Below are positions 37,885 to 46,485 of a DNA stretch of 64,000 nucleotides, piece by piece. The position numbers were made by a program, and so were the translations under genes. Location of the stretch: contig JADCHQ010000001.1 of assembly GCA_020248405.1 (NCBI GenBank), positions 1-64,000 of the forward strand, given 5' to 3'. Under the pieces are notes generated by a model. The model made no database searches. It was not told where the DNA came from and was given only the letters and a program-made list of their open reading frames with translations. The number at the start of each line of letters is the position of its first letter. Positions within the stretch are counted from its first letter, which is position 1. Origin of the DNA: Rhodocyclaceae bacterium. GTDB lineage: Bacteria > Pseudomonadota > Gammaproteobacteria > Burkholderiales > Ga0077523.

Positions 37885-40098
37885 TCAGCCCTCGCCCGCC
37901 GCGGCAAGCCGCTCGGTGCGACGTTCACGCCGCCGCCACGACACCACGGCGGGCAGCGCCACGGCCGCCAGTGCCAGCGCACCCGCCACCAGCGGCCAGA
38001 GCACCGGGCGGTTCCAGGCGGCACGCTGCAACTCGCGCTTCGCCACGTGGATGCGCTGATATTTGAGCAGGTTGTTGGCGATCTGGTTGGGCTTGCGGTT
38101 ACCCACCCAGCCATGGGCCAGGCCGTACTCCTTGGGATGCAGGCCCCACAGCCAGGGCGCATCGCGGCGTGCGATGTCAGCCATCTCGTCGATGAGGGCC
38201 TGGCGCTCGGGGCCATTGTCCATGGCTTTCATGCGCCCGAACAGCCGGTCGAAGGCCGGGTTCTTCCAGTTGGCTGCGTTCTCGCCCTGGGCCTCCACCT
38301 TGGCCTGGGCACCGTGCAGCAGGAACAGGAAATTCTCCGGGTCGGGATAGTCGGCGTTCCAGCCCCACTGGAAAATCTGCGCATTGCCCTTGCGAATCTT
38401 CTCCTGAAAGCGGTTGTAGTCAGTGGCGCGCACCACCAGGTTGATGTCGAGCCTGGCGAACTGCTTGCGCAGCCAATCCAGGCGCGCCTTGTCGTCAGGC
38501 CCGCGGGCGGTGCTGTCCAGATAAAGGGTGAGCGGCGCGCCCGTGGCCGAGTCGGTGCCGCCGGGATAACCCGCCTCGGCCAGTAGCCGCTGCGCCGCCT
38601 CGATGGGCTTGCGCCGCGCCGCGCCGTCCACCCAGTCGTACACCACCGGGTTGATGCCCGCCTCGCCCTCGCGATAGCCGAAGATGCCCGGCGGTAGCGG
38701 TCCCATGGCCGGGATGCCGCGGCCATTGGCAAAGATGGTGATGTATTCCTCGTAATCCACGGCGATGGATATGGCTTGGCGCAGCTTGCGCGCCCGTTCC
38801 GAGTCACCACCCACCACCGCGTCGAGCATGTTGAAACCCATGTAGAAGGTGGACGGCGCCACTGCCGTCTTGAGCTGGATACCCTTGGCCTGCATTTCCT
38901 CGGTGAGCGTCACCTGCCCGCCGCTACCCACCTGCACCGCCTGGTCGAAGGCATCGGAGGTGATGCCCGAGGCGTCGTACCAGCCCTGCAGGAACTTGTT
39001 CCAGTAGGGGATGGCCTCCTTCTCCAGGCTGAAGACAGCGCGGTCGATGAAGGGGATCGGCTTGCCGGCGTCGGCGAGCAGTCCGGCCTCGGCGTCGGCG
39101 GGTTCACCGTCGGCGGGGTAGCTTTCGCCGAAGAAGTTGGGGTTGCGCTCCAGCACCATGCGCCGGTTTGGATCGTTGATCACCAGCATGTAGGGGCCGG
39201 CGCCCACGGGAAACCAGTCTAGCGTGACGTTGCGCGCCGACAACGCCGGCTGAGCATAGAAGCGCTCCGCCTCGAAGGGCAGCGGCGCGAAGAACGGCAT
39301 GGCCAGCCAGTAGATGAACTGCGGGTAGCGGCCCTTGAGCTTCACCCGATAGGTGGACTCATCCACCACTTCCACACCCTCCAGGGGGAAGCGGCGCAGG
39401 TCCAGCCAGGCGCCACGGCCGGCGGTGCGGTCGAGCTCCTCCTGGGCACGCTTGAGGGTGTCGCCGTACTCCTTCAGGCCCACGATGTAGTCGCTCATCA
39501 ACCCGAAGATGGGCGAATGCAGCTTCGGGTGGGCGAGCCGCTTGATCTGGTAGACGAAGTCCTCCGCACGCACGGCGCGTGTGCCGTGCTCGGCCAGTTC
39601 CATGGGCGATCGCAGCCGCCCCGCCTCGGCGGCATCGATGGGCACGTAGCGCGGGGTCCCGTCGGTGCCCAGCGCGAAAGCCGGGTGAGGCTGGTAGCGC
39701 AGGTCCGGCCGCAGTTTCACCTCGTAAACACTGAAGGCTACGCGCTCGGCGGGCGCCCCGTTTTCAAGCTGCCGCCCGTGGGCATCCAGGTAGCGCACTT
39801 CCGGCAGCGCGGCGGCGGCGAAGGGCGTCAGTTCGAAGGGCCGGCGCAGGTAGTGGTATTGCAGCGGCGGGGTGTAGACCTGCGCCGTAAACACGATTTC
39901 ATTGGAGCTGTAGGACTGCACCGGGTCCAGGTGCTTGGGTCGCTCAGTAAAGGACGAATACAGCGTATTGCTGGTGCGCTCGGCGGGCGGATAGGGATCG
40001 TTCCAGGGGTGATCGCAACCGCCCAGCAGCAGTCCCGCCCCGCAGACGGCAAACAGCCGCACGGTGGCAAGGGCAGTGGAGGAAATCGCGCAGTGCAT
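37885..40098 (-). CDS. yejA: Peptide-binding lipoprotein of ABC importer (YejA-like) with a C-terminal membrane anchor
   Basis: 737 residues, longer than the usual 600. Lipobox at the N-terminus (FAVCGAGLLLGGC). Family 5 solute-binding fold: TERPKHLDPVQSYSSNE, FTAQVYTPPLQYHYLRRP, RAEDFVYQIKRLAHPK, FPVGAGPYMLVIND and FQWGWNADYPDPENFLFLL. After the binding domain comes a hydrophobic segment (PVLWPLVAGALALAAVALPA) followed by a basic tail (RRRERRTERL). The protein would thus be anchored twice, by lipid and by a transmembrane helix. Its place at the head of yejBEF supports peptide import. The fabI gene is divergent. Confidence 0.9.
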   Translation of the reverse strand: MHCAISSTALATVRLFAVCGAGLLLGGCDHPWNDPYPPAERTSNTLYSSFTERPKHLDPVQSYSSNEIVFTAQVYTPPLQYHYLRRPFELTPFAAAALPEVRYLDAHGRQLENGAPAERVAFSVYEVKLRPDLRYQPHPAFALGTDGTPRYVPIDAAEAGRLRSPMELAEHGTRAVRAEDFVYQIKRLAHPKLHSPIFGLMSDYIVGLKEYGDTLKRAQEELDRTAGRGAWLDLRRFPLEGVEVVDESTYRVKLKGRYPQFIYWLAMPFFAPLPFEAERFYAQPALSARNVTLDWFPVGAGPYMLVINDPNRRMVLERNPNFFGESYPADGEPADAEAGLLADAGKPIPFIDRAVFSLEKEAIPYWNKFLQGWYDASGITSDAFDQAVQVGSGGQVTLTEEMQAKGIQLKTAVAPSTFYMGFNMLDAVVGGDSERARKLRQAISIAVDYEEYITIFANGRGIPAMGPLPPGIFGYREGEAGINPVVYDWVDGAARRKPIEAAQRLLAEAGYPGGTDSATGAPLTLYLDSTARGPDDKARLDWLRKQFARLDINLVVRATDYNRFQEKIRKGNAQIFQWGWNADYPDPENFLFLLHGAQAKVEAQGENAANWKNPAFDRLFGRMKAMDNGPERQALIDEMADIARRDAPWLWGLHPKEYGLAHGWVGNRKPNQIANNLLKYQRIHVAKRELQRAAWNRPVLWPLVAGALALAAVALPAVVSWRRRERRTERLAAAGEG

Positions 40099-40164
40099 GG
40101 GTTTTCAGAAAAAGGCAGCAGACCGAAGGCGGCAGCGTAAGGCATCGTTCCAGTCGACGGCACC

Positions 40165-40170
40165 TATAAT
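40165..40170 (+). promoter_or_regulatory. Candidate -10 element for fabI
   Basis: Perfect TATAAT about 75 bp before fabI, in the gap between it and yejA. No good -35 sits at the right distance, so support is limited to the -10. Confidence 0.35.
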
Positions 40171-40245
40171 AGCTGCCGCAAGGGTTGCGCATTTATCGGG
40201 CACACGCGACGAACGTGGCGCCTTCGATTTCGGTGAGGAAAACGC

Positions 40246-41031
40246 ATGGGCTTTCTGCAGGGTAAGAAGATCCTGGTGACCGGTCTGTTGAGCAGCCGGT
40301 CCATCGCCTATGGCATTGCCCGGGCCGCGCGGCGCGAGGGCGCGGAACTCGCCTTCACCTTTCAGGGTGAGCGGGTGCGCGAGCGGGTGATGGCTTTGGC
40401 GGGCGAGTTCGACAGTTCGCTTGTGTTCGGCTGCGACGTGTCGTCGGACGAGGAAATCTCCGCACTATTCACCCAGCTGGGTGCTGCCTGGGACGGTCTC
40501 GATGGCCTGGTGCATTCCATCGCCTTTGCGCCGCGGGAGGCCCTGTCGGGAGACTTCCTAGACAGCGTCAGCCGCGAAGCCTTCCGCATATCCCACGACA
40601 TCAGCGCCTACAGTTTTGCGGCCCTGGCCAAGGAGGCGCGACCGATGCTGCTCGGGCGCCAAGGCGCGTTGCTCACCCTGAGCTACCTGGGCGCGGAGCG
40701 CTCGCTACCCAATTACAACGTCATGGGGCTGGCCAAGGCAAGCCTGGAGGCCGCCGTGCGCTATATGGCCCAAAGCTTGGGCCCCCAGGGCATCCGCGTC
40801 AACGCCATCTCAGCTGGTCCCATCAAGACACTCGCCGCCGCTGGCATCGGCAACTTTGGCAAGATCCTGTCCTTCAACGAAAGGACCGCGCCGCTACGCC
40901 GCAACGTCAGCATCGAGGACGTGGGCAATGCCGCCGCGTTCCTGTTAAGCCCGCTGGCGGCGGGCATTACCGGCGAAGTGCTGCGCGTGGATGCGGGTTT
41001 CAGCACCACGGCGCTGGCCTCGCTGGACTAG
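40246..41031 (+). CDS. fabI: NADH-dependent enoyl-ACP reductase FabI
   Basis: 261 residues. Reduces the enoyl-ACP double bond in the last step of each fatty-acid synthesis cycle. The N-terminus [20 protein letters not shown] with the atypical Rossmann motif is characteristic. The catalytic pair is Tyr and Lys in [18 protein letters not shown]; the other FabI Tyr is in LSYLGAERS. The phrases [12 protein letters not shown] (here [15 protein letters not shown]) and [10 protein letters not shown] close to the end match the family. GGTGAGGA lies upstream of ATG 40246. Convergent with ppiD across a strong hairpin. Confidence 0.96.
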   Translation: MGFLQGKKILVTGLLSSRSIAYGIARAARREGAELAFTFQGERVRERVMALAGEFDSSLVFGCDVSSDEEISALFTQLGAAWDGLDGLVHSIAFAPREALSGDFLDSVSREAFRISHDISAYSFAALAKEARPMLLGRQGALLTLSYLGAERSLPNYNVMGLAKASLEAAVRYMAQSLGPQGIRVNAISAGPIKTLAAAGIGNFGKILSFNERTAPLRRNVSIEDVGNAAAFLLSPLAAGITGEVLRVDAGFSTTALASLD

Positions 41032-41037
41032 GCCATT

Positions 41038-41075
41038 GGCAGGAGTGCCCTCGCCATCGCGAGGGCACTCCTGCC
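41038..41075. terminator. Strong hairpin between convergent fabI and ppiD
   Basis: A perfect 17-bp stem (GGCAGGAGTGCCCTCGC with its complement) around a four-base CATC loop. No T-run follows on either strand, so it is not a classical intrinsic terminator, but its place 6 bp after fabI and 4 bp before the ppiD stop suggests two-way termination or mRNA end protection. Confidence 0.6.
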
Positions 41076-41078
41076 CCC

Positions 41079-42986
41079 TCAGGGGCCCTTGCGCTCCACC
41101 TTGGAGGCATCGATCTCCACACCCGCGCCCGCCTTGACCACGGCGGTGTAGGCCTCCAGTTGCTGCTGGGCGGCCAGTTGCGCGATCTGCCGTTGGAGAG
41201 ACTTGGCTTCCTCCGCACTCACAGCTTTGCCGTCGAGCACCTTGCTCACGCGGTAGACAACGTAGCGCCCATCGGCGGCAGTGGTGCCTATGTAGGCGGG
41301 CAGCTTGGCTGCATCGGCACTGAACACCTCGCGCGCGGCCTCCACCAATAGGGAGCCGGGTGCCTGCAATGACACCAATTGCGGTGCCTCGAAGGTGGCG
41401 CCCGCGGTGTCGCCCTTTCGCAACCGTTCCAGGGCGGCCTTGCCCTCTTCGGCGGCCCGCTTGCGGGCGCGCTCGCCCATCAAAACCACCGTGATGTCCG
41501 ACTTGACCTGATCGAAGGGCAGAAAGTCCGCGGCCTTGTGCTCCAGCACCCGGGCGGCCACGAAGGTGCCGTCGCCCATATCCACGGCCTCGGTGTTGCG
41601 CTTGTTTTTGATCGCGTCCTCCGAAAAAATCTTGCCCAGTAGCGCTGGCTTGGACAGTTGAGGATTTCCCCCACCGTTTCGAGTAATCCAATCGCTGGTC
41701 TGAATAGTCAGCTTCAGCGCATCGGCGGCTGGCTTCAAGCTATCGGGTTGCTCGTAGACGATGTTTTGAAAACTCTCCACCGCCTCGGCGAACAGCTTTC
41801 CAATTTTCGGCTTGCGCACCTCCTGCTCTATCTCGCGGCGCACCTTTTCGAGCGAAGTGGCTTCACCAGGTTTGATTCCGTCGAGTCGTATCACGTGAAA
41901 GCCGTACTGGGTCTCCACTGGCCCGGCGATTTCGCCAGGTTTCAGTCCGAACAGCGCCTCTTCAAAGGGCTTGACCATGGCGCCACGCGCCACAAAACCC
42001 AGGTCGCCGCCGCTGGCCGCAGACCCGGGATCCTGGGAATTGGCCCGGGCCAGCTCGGAAAACCGCTGCGGCGCTTTTCGAGCTTCCTGAACCAACGCCT
42101 CCGCCTTGGCTCGGGCAGTGGCCTTGGCATCGGCAGTGGCGTCTTTCGAAACTGTCAGGAGAATGTGGCTGGCGCGACGCTCTTCGGGCTTCGAGTATTG
42201 GGACGAATGACTGTCGTAGAAAGCTTTCACTTCATCCGCAGTAACCTCCACCCTGTTTTCCAGCGCCTGGGCCGCAAGCACCACGTACTCCACGCGCGCC
42301 CGCTCCGGGATGGAGAACTGCTGCCGCTTTTCTTCGTAATACTTACTCAACTCAGCCTCGGCGGGCGGATCCCCGCCCATGAAACGCGCAGGCGCAAAGA
42401 CCAGTTGGCTTACCTCCCTTTGCTGTTCCCGAATCCGGCCAAGACGCTCGCTGACGGAAGAAGCAACAAAGTTGGTGCGGATAACCGTTTCTCGAAGCTG
42501 GGACAGCGCGAGATCGCGGCGAACCCGCTCCTCGAAGCCTGCCGGTGTCAGCCCCTGGCTCTTAAGAATTTCCTGGTAGCGCTGCTCGGAGAACTTGCCC
42601 GTGGCGCGGTCCTGGAAAGCCGGGATCTCAGTGATGACCTTCGCAAGCTGCGCGTCAGTGGCCGTCATCCCCTGACCCAGAGCGTGGGCAAGCATGGCAC
42701 GGTTCTCCACCAGCGCGTTGATCACGCTGTTGCGGACTTCGCTGCTATTGAGCATCGCGTCGTCAGCCTTGCCCTGCATCATCTGCCGCAACTGGTCCTG
42801 ACGCTCCCGTAACGCACCCTCGAACTCAGGGGCGTAAATGCGGGTGCCGGCAACCTTTGCCACTGCGGCGCCTGTGCCGCTGTCCTGAAAATAGTAGTTG
42901 ATGCCAAACAAGGCAAACGGCGGCACGATCAGCACCAGCAAGACCAATTGCAGCCAGCGCTTGTGCTTGTTGACCCAATCGAACAT
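41079..42986 (-). CDS. ppiD: Periplasmic folding chaperone PpiD (SurA/PpiD family)
   Basis: 635 residues from ATG 42986. The start MFDWVNKHKRWLQLVLLVLI gives one N-terminal membrane anchor. A chaperone domain follows (SurA_N-like, TRIYAPEFEGALRERQDQLR), then a parvulin PPIase domain (ERRASHILLTV, ASGGDLGFVARGAMVKPFEE, QYGFHVIRLDGI), then a second chaperone region. It helps outer-membrane proteins fold near the Sec exit. It follows hupB and two tRNAs on the same strand, the common betaproteobacterial order, after an intrinsic terminator, so it probably has its own promoter. Confidence 0.93.
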   Translation of the reverse strand: MFDWVNKHKRWLQLVLLVLIVPPFALFGINYYFQDSGTGAAVAKVAGTRIYAPEFEGALRERQDQLRQMMQGKADDAMLNSSEVRNSVINALVENRAMLAHALGQGMTATDAQLAKVITEIPAFQDRATGKFSEQRYQEILKSQGLTPAGFEERVRRDLALSQLRETVIRTNFVASSVSERLGRIREQQREVSQLVFAPARFMGGDPPAEAELSKYYEEKRQQFSIPERARVEYVVLAAQALENRVEVTADEVKAFYDSHSSQYSKPEERRASHILLTVSKDATADAKATARAKAEALVQEARKAPQRFSELARANSQDPGSAASGGDLGFVARGAMVKPFEEALFGLKPGEIAGPVETQYGFHVIRLDGIKPGEATSLEKVRREIEQEVRKPKIGKLFAEAVESFQNIVYEQPDSLKPAADALKLTIQTSDWITRNGGGNPQLSKPALLGKIFSEDAIKNKRNTEAVDMGDGTFVAARVLEHKAADFLPFDQVKSDITVVLMGERARKRAAEEGKAALERLRKGDTAGATFEAPQLVSLQAPGSLLVEAAREVFSADAAKLPAYIGTTAADGRYVVYRVSKVLDGKAVSAEEAKSLQRQIAQLAAQQQLEAYTAVVKAGAGVEIDASKVERKGP

Positions 42987-43057
42987 GGCTTTAACGCATC
43001 CTTGGAAGGCTAAAAACGGGGCGATTCGGGCGAACCCGGAACGACGAGCGCACAAAC

Positions 43058-43085
43058 AAAAAGGCGAACTCGCGTTCGCCTTTTT
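43058..43085 (-). terminator. Intrinsic terminator after the hupB-tRNA unit
   Basis: Twelve-bp perfect stem (AAAAAGGCGAAC / GTTCGCCTTTTT) with a TCGC loop. On the minus strand the stem ends in a T-run (CTTTTTGTTTGT), so it ends transcripts from tRNA-Asp before ppiD. Confidence 0.85.
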
Positions 43086-43094
43086 CACCTTGAT

Positions 43095-43171
43095 TGGCGG
43101 AGTGGACGGGACTCGAACCCGCGACCCCCGGCGTGACAGGCCGGTATTCTAACCAACTGAACTACCACTCC
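43095..43171 (-). tRNA. tRNA-Asp (anticodon GTC)
   Basis: 77 nt with encoded CCA. Acceptor GGAGTGG pairs with CCACTCC; the anticodon region CCTGTCACG shows GTC; T-arm GCGGGTTCGAGTCCCGT. Second tRNA after hupB, ahead of the terminator. Confidence 0.97.
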
Positions 43172-43229
43172 CGACATCCGTGGCTTCCCGTTTGAATTGG
43201 AAAACCAAGCAAACTACAACTGCCATCAG

Positions 43230-43305
43230 TGGTGGGTGCTGACGGGATCGAACCGCCGACATTCGCCTTGTAAGGGCGACGCTCTACCATCTGAGCTAAG
43301 CACCC
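43230..43305 (-). tRNA. tRNA-Val (anticodon TAC)
   Basis: 76 nt with encoded CCA. Acceptor GGGTGCT pairs with AGCACCC; anticodon loop CTTACAA with TAC; T-arm GCGGTTCGATCCCGT. It lies 69 bp after hupB with no visible terminator between, so it is likely cut from the hupB transcript. Confidence 0.96.
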
Positions 43306-43374
43306 CTGATGGGTGCTCAAGGAACACTCACTGCAAGGCAGTACCGGAAACGCGAAGCCCCTGCCTGAAGCCTG

Positions 43375-43647
43375 TTATTTTAGCGCGTCTTTCAACGCCT
43401 TTCCAGCACGAAACTTGGGCACCTTGGCAGCCTTGATCTTGATGGCCGCGCCTGTTCGCGGATTACGCCCGCTGCGCGCGGCACGCTTTCCAACGTAGAA
43501 GGTCCCAAACCCCACCAGCGTCACGGTGCCGCCCTTGCGAAGCGACGCCCTGATGGAGGAGACCGTAGCATCCAGTGCCCGACCTGCCGCAGCTTTGGAT
43601 ATGTCGGCGTGCTTCGCAATGGCGTCAATCAGTTCGAGCTTGTTCAC
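43375..43647 (-). CDS. hupB: DNA-binding protein HU-beta
   Basis: 90 residues, exact HU length. Histone-like dimer that bends and compacts [23 protein letters not shown] opens the helical dimer part; the beta-arm [20 protein letters not shown] carries the conserved RNPRTG with the intercalating Pro. Directly follows lon, as in many proteobacteria, and is followed by two tRNA genes. Its own strong promoter lies about 170 bp upstream. Confidence 0.97.
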   Translation of the reverse strand: MNKLELIDAIAKHADISKAAAGRALDATVSSIRASLRKGGTVTLVGFGTFYVGKRAARSGRNPRTGAAIKIKAAKVPKFRAGKALKDALK

Positions 43648-43819
43648 TTGGACTCCCTCGTGTTTCCTTCAGGTGTAAAAGTCAACCAGCGCATGACGTG
43701 ATGCGCGCTCCGGCACGAGTCAACACAAAACCTTGCGCCGGATGCTGCCAAACAGCCGCAGGAGGCCGCTTGTTCAACTCAATACCACGCAAGTACCGCA
43801 CCTGACCCGCTCGTTCAAT

Positions 43820-43849
43820 TTTATATCGCGCTGCTGGAAAAGGTGTCAA
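43820..43849 (-). promoter_or_regulatory. Sigma-70 promoter for hupB and the two tRNAs
   Basis: Minus strand TTGACA (43849-43844), an 18-bp spacer and TATAAA (43825-43820), a near-consensus promoter in the 262-bp gap between lon and hupB. It would give a leader of about 165 nt. The terminator at 43058-43085 is the next downstream end. Confidence 0.75.
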
Positions 43850-43909
43850 GGAAGGCTCATCGAAAGGCGAACGACCTGACGAAACCGCCGCTGGGCGCAA
43901 CATTTGCCA

Positions 43910-46336
43910 TCAGTGCTTGATGGTGTTCGCCGTCGTAGGGCTGGATTCCACCGGCAGCGGAGCCACCACCGCCTCTGTTTTTTCTGGAAGTGGTTCTGGC
44001 ATTCGTTCGAGGGCACGCTCCAACACTTGATCGATCCACTTCACGGGATGAATGTCGAGACGATTCTTGATGTTTTCCGGAATCTCCGCGAGGTCCTTGG
44101 CGTTCTCCTCCGGGATCAACACCAGTTTGATGCCGCCGCGGGTGGCCGCCAGCAATTTCTCCTTCAACCCCCCGATGGGAAGGACTTCGCCGCGCAGCGT
44201 GATTTCTCCAGTCATGGCCACGTCGGCCCGTACCGGGATGCCCGTAAGCAAGGACACCATGGCGGTGCAGATGGCAATACCAGCGCTTGGCCCATCCTTT
44301 GGCGTGGCACCCTCGGGAAGGTGGATGTGGATGTCGCTGTTCTGGTAAAAATCTTCCTTGATCCCGAGTTTATGGGATCGACTACGCACCACAGTCAGCG
44401 CCGCCTGAATGGATTCCTGCATCACCTCACCCAGTTTGCCTGTGGTGACCATCTTTCCCTTGCCGGGCATCACCGCACTTTCAATGGTGAGAAGTTCCCC
44501 TCCAACCTCGGTCCATGCAAGACCGGTGACTTGCCCCACTTGGTTCTGCTTCTCGGCCATGCCGAAGCTGTACCGGCGCACCCCCAGAAACTTGTCGAGA
44601 TTGCGCGCAGTTACCTGAAGGGCCGACTCGCGCTTCTTGAGCAATAGAGACTTGACCACCTTGCGAGAGATCTTCGAGATTTCCCGCTCGAGCGCCCTCA
44701 CACCCGCCTCGCGAGTGTAGTAACGGATGATGTCTCGGATGGCACTCTCCGACACATTGCATTCCTGTTCCTTGAGACCATGATTCTTCATCTGCTTCGG
44801 AAGGAGATACCGCATGGCGATATTCACCTTCTCGTCCTCCGTGTAGCCGGACAAGCGGATGACTTCCATGCGATCGAGCAAAGGCGCCGGGATGTTCATG
44901 GTGTTGGCCGTGGCAACGAACATCACGTCCGAGAGGTCGTAATCCACCTCAACGTAGTGATCCACGAATGTGTGGTTTTGCTCCGGGTCCAATACCTCGA
45001 GTAATGCCGACGCAGGGTCGCCGCGAAAGTCCATGCCCATCTTGTCCACTTCGTCCAGCAGGAAGAGCGGGTTACGCACGCCGACCTTGGTCATGTTTTG
45101 CAGAATCTTGCCCGGCATTGAACCTATGTAGGTGCGCCGATGCCCTCGGACCTCTGCCTCGTCGCGCACACCGCCCAAAGACATCCGTACGAACTTGCGG
45201 TTGGTGGCGCGGGCAATGGACTGCCCAAGAGACGTCTTGCCAACGCCGGGCGGGCCCACCAGGCACAGGATGGGCGCCTTGACCTTGTCCACCCGCTGCT
45301 GGACCGCCAAGTACTCGAGGATGCGTTCCTTGACCTTCTCGAGCCCGTAGTGATCCTCTTCGAGCACCGTCTCGGCCGCCACAAGATTCTTTGAAATCTT
45401 GCTCTTTTTCTTCCAGGGAAGCCCCACTAAGGCGTCGATGTAATTACGCACCACCGTCGCCTCGGCAGACATGGGCGACATGAGACGCAGCTTCTTCAAT
45501 TCCGCCTCGGCCTTGGCGCGCGCCTCCTTTGGCATGTGCGCACCCTTGATGCGTTTTTCAATTTCGTCGAGATCCTGACCCTCGTCAAGGTCGCCGAGCT
45601 CCTTCTGGATCGCCTTGACCTGCTCGTTGAGGTAGTACTCGCGCTGGCTCTTCTCCATTTGACGCTTCACCCGGCCGCGGATGCGCTTCTCCACCTGCAG
45701 GATGTCGAGTTCGGCCTCCAGAAGCGACAAAAGGTGCTCGAGCCGGCGCCGCACGTCGATCATCTCCAGCACGGCTTGCTTCTGCTCAAGCTTGAGGGGC
45801 AAGTGGGCTGCGATGGTGTCAGCGAGGCGCCCTGCTTCGTCAATACCCGCGAGGGAGGTGAGAATCTCGGGAGGGATTTTCTTGTTGAGCTTCACATACT
45901 GGTCGAACTGGGCAATCATGGCGCGGCGCATGGCCTCGCTTTCATGTCTCTGTTCAGGCGACAGCGCGTCATGGGGCACCACCGCAGCCTCGGCAGCAAA
46001 GTGCGTGTGCAAATCCTCCACCTGAAGCACGTTGGCACGCTGCACGCCCTCCACCAGCACCTTGACCGTGCCATCGGGCAGCTTGAGCATCTGCAGGATG
46101 TTGGCGACGCTGCCCACGCGGTAAAGATCCTCCTCGCCAGGTTCGTCCTTCGCCGCCGACTTTTGCGCCACGAGCAGGATGCTCTTGCCCGCCTCCATGG
46201 CGCTCTCCAGAGCCTTGATGGACTTCGGGCGCCCCACGAACAGCGGGATCACCATGTGAGGGAACACCACTACGTCGCGCAGCGGAAGCAGCGGGAGCGA
46301 CAGCAGGTTCTCGGCGGCATCGGAAAACTGGCTCAT
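43910..46336 (-). CDS. lon: ATP-dependent protease Lon
   Basis: 808 residues from ATG 46336, preceded by GAAGGTGAG. Degrades misfolded and regulatory proteins. Order: N-terminal substrate domain (LPLLPLRDVVVFPHMVIPLF), coiled-coil middle, AAA module with Walker A GPPGVGKTSLGQ, then the protease domain with catalytic Ser in PKDGPSAGIAI and Lys in the GGLKEKLLAA region. It follows clpX and precedes hupB. A sigma-32-type promoter match lies just upstream. Confidence 0.97.
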   Translation of the reverse strand: MSQFSDAAENLLSLPLLPLRDVVVFPHMVIPLFVGRPKSIKALESAMEAGKSILLVAQKSAAKDEPGEEDLYRVGSVANILQMLKLPDGTVKVLVEGVQRANVLQVEDLHTHFAAEAAVVPHDALSPEQRHESEAMRRAMIAQFDQYVKLNKKIPPEILTSLAGIDEAGRLADTIAAHLPLKLEQKQAVLEMIDVRRRLEHLLSLLEAELDILQVEKRIRGRVKRQMEKSQREYYLNEQVKAIQKELGDLDEGQDLDEIEKRIKGAHMPKEARAKAEAELKKLRLMSPMSAEATVVRNYIDALVGLPWKKKSKISKNLVAAETVLEEDHYGLEKVKERILEYLAVQQRVDKVKAPILCLVGPPGVGKTSLGQSIARATNRKFVRMSLGGVRDEAEVRGHRRTYIGSMPGKILQNMTKVGVRNPLFLLDEVDKMGMDFRGDPASALLEVLDPEQNHTFVDHYVEVDYDLSDVMFVATANTMNIPAPLLDRMEVIRLSGYTEDEKVNIAMRYLLPKQMKNHGLKEQECNVSESAIRDIIRYYTREAGVRALEREISKISRKVVKSLLLKKRESALQVTARNLDKFLGVRRYSFGMAEKQNQVGQVTGLAWTEVGGELLTIESAVMPGKGKMVTTGKLGEVMQESIQAALTVVRSRSHKLGIKEDFYQNSDIHIHLPEGATPKDGPSAGIAICTAMVSLLTGIPVRADVAMTGEITLRGEVLPIGGLKEKLLAATRGGIKLVLIPEENAKDLAEIPENIKNRLDIHPVKWIDQVLERALERMPEPLPEKTEAVVAPLPVESSPTTANTIKH

Positions 46337-46371
46337 GTACTCACCTTCGAATTGATTTCTGTGCCTTGAGG

Positions 46372-46400
46372 AGGTGGGGCGCCAGCGATCGCATTTCAAG
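46372..46400 (-). promoter_or_regulatory. Sigma-32 heat-shock promoter for lon
   Basis: On the minus strand CTTGAAA (46400-46394), a 14-bp spacer and CCCCACCT (46379-46372). This fits the heat-shock consensus CTTGAAA-N11-16-CCCCATNT at all but one fixed base. The -10 ends 35 bp before the lon start. It lets lon be induced apart from clpX. Confidence 0.75.
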
Positions 46401-46485
46401 ACGTTCCAGCGCGAGGCGAATGCTCAACACCACACCCCGGTGCCTAGAAAGACCACGCCGGCGACTAACTCGGCCGGCTCGCGGA

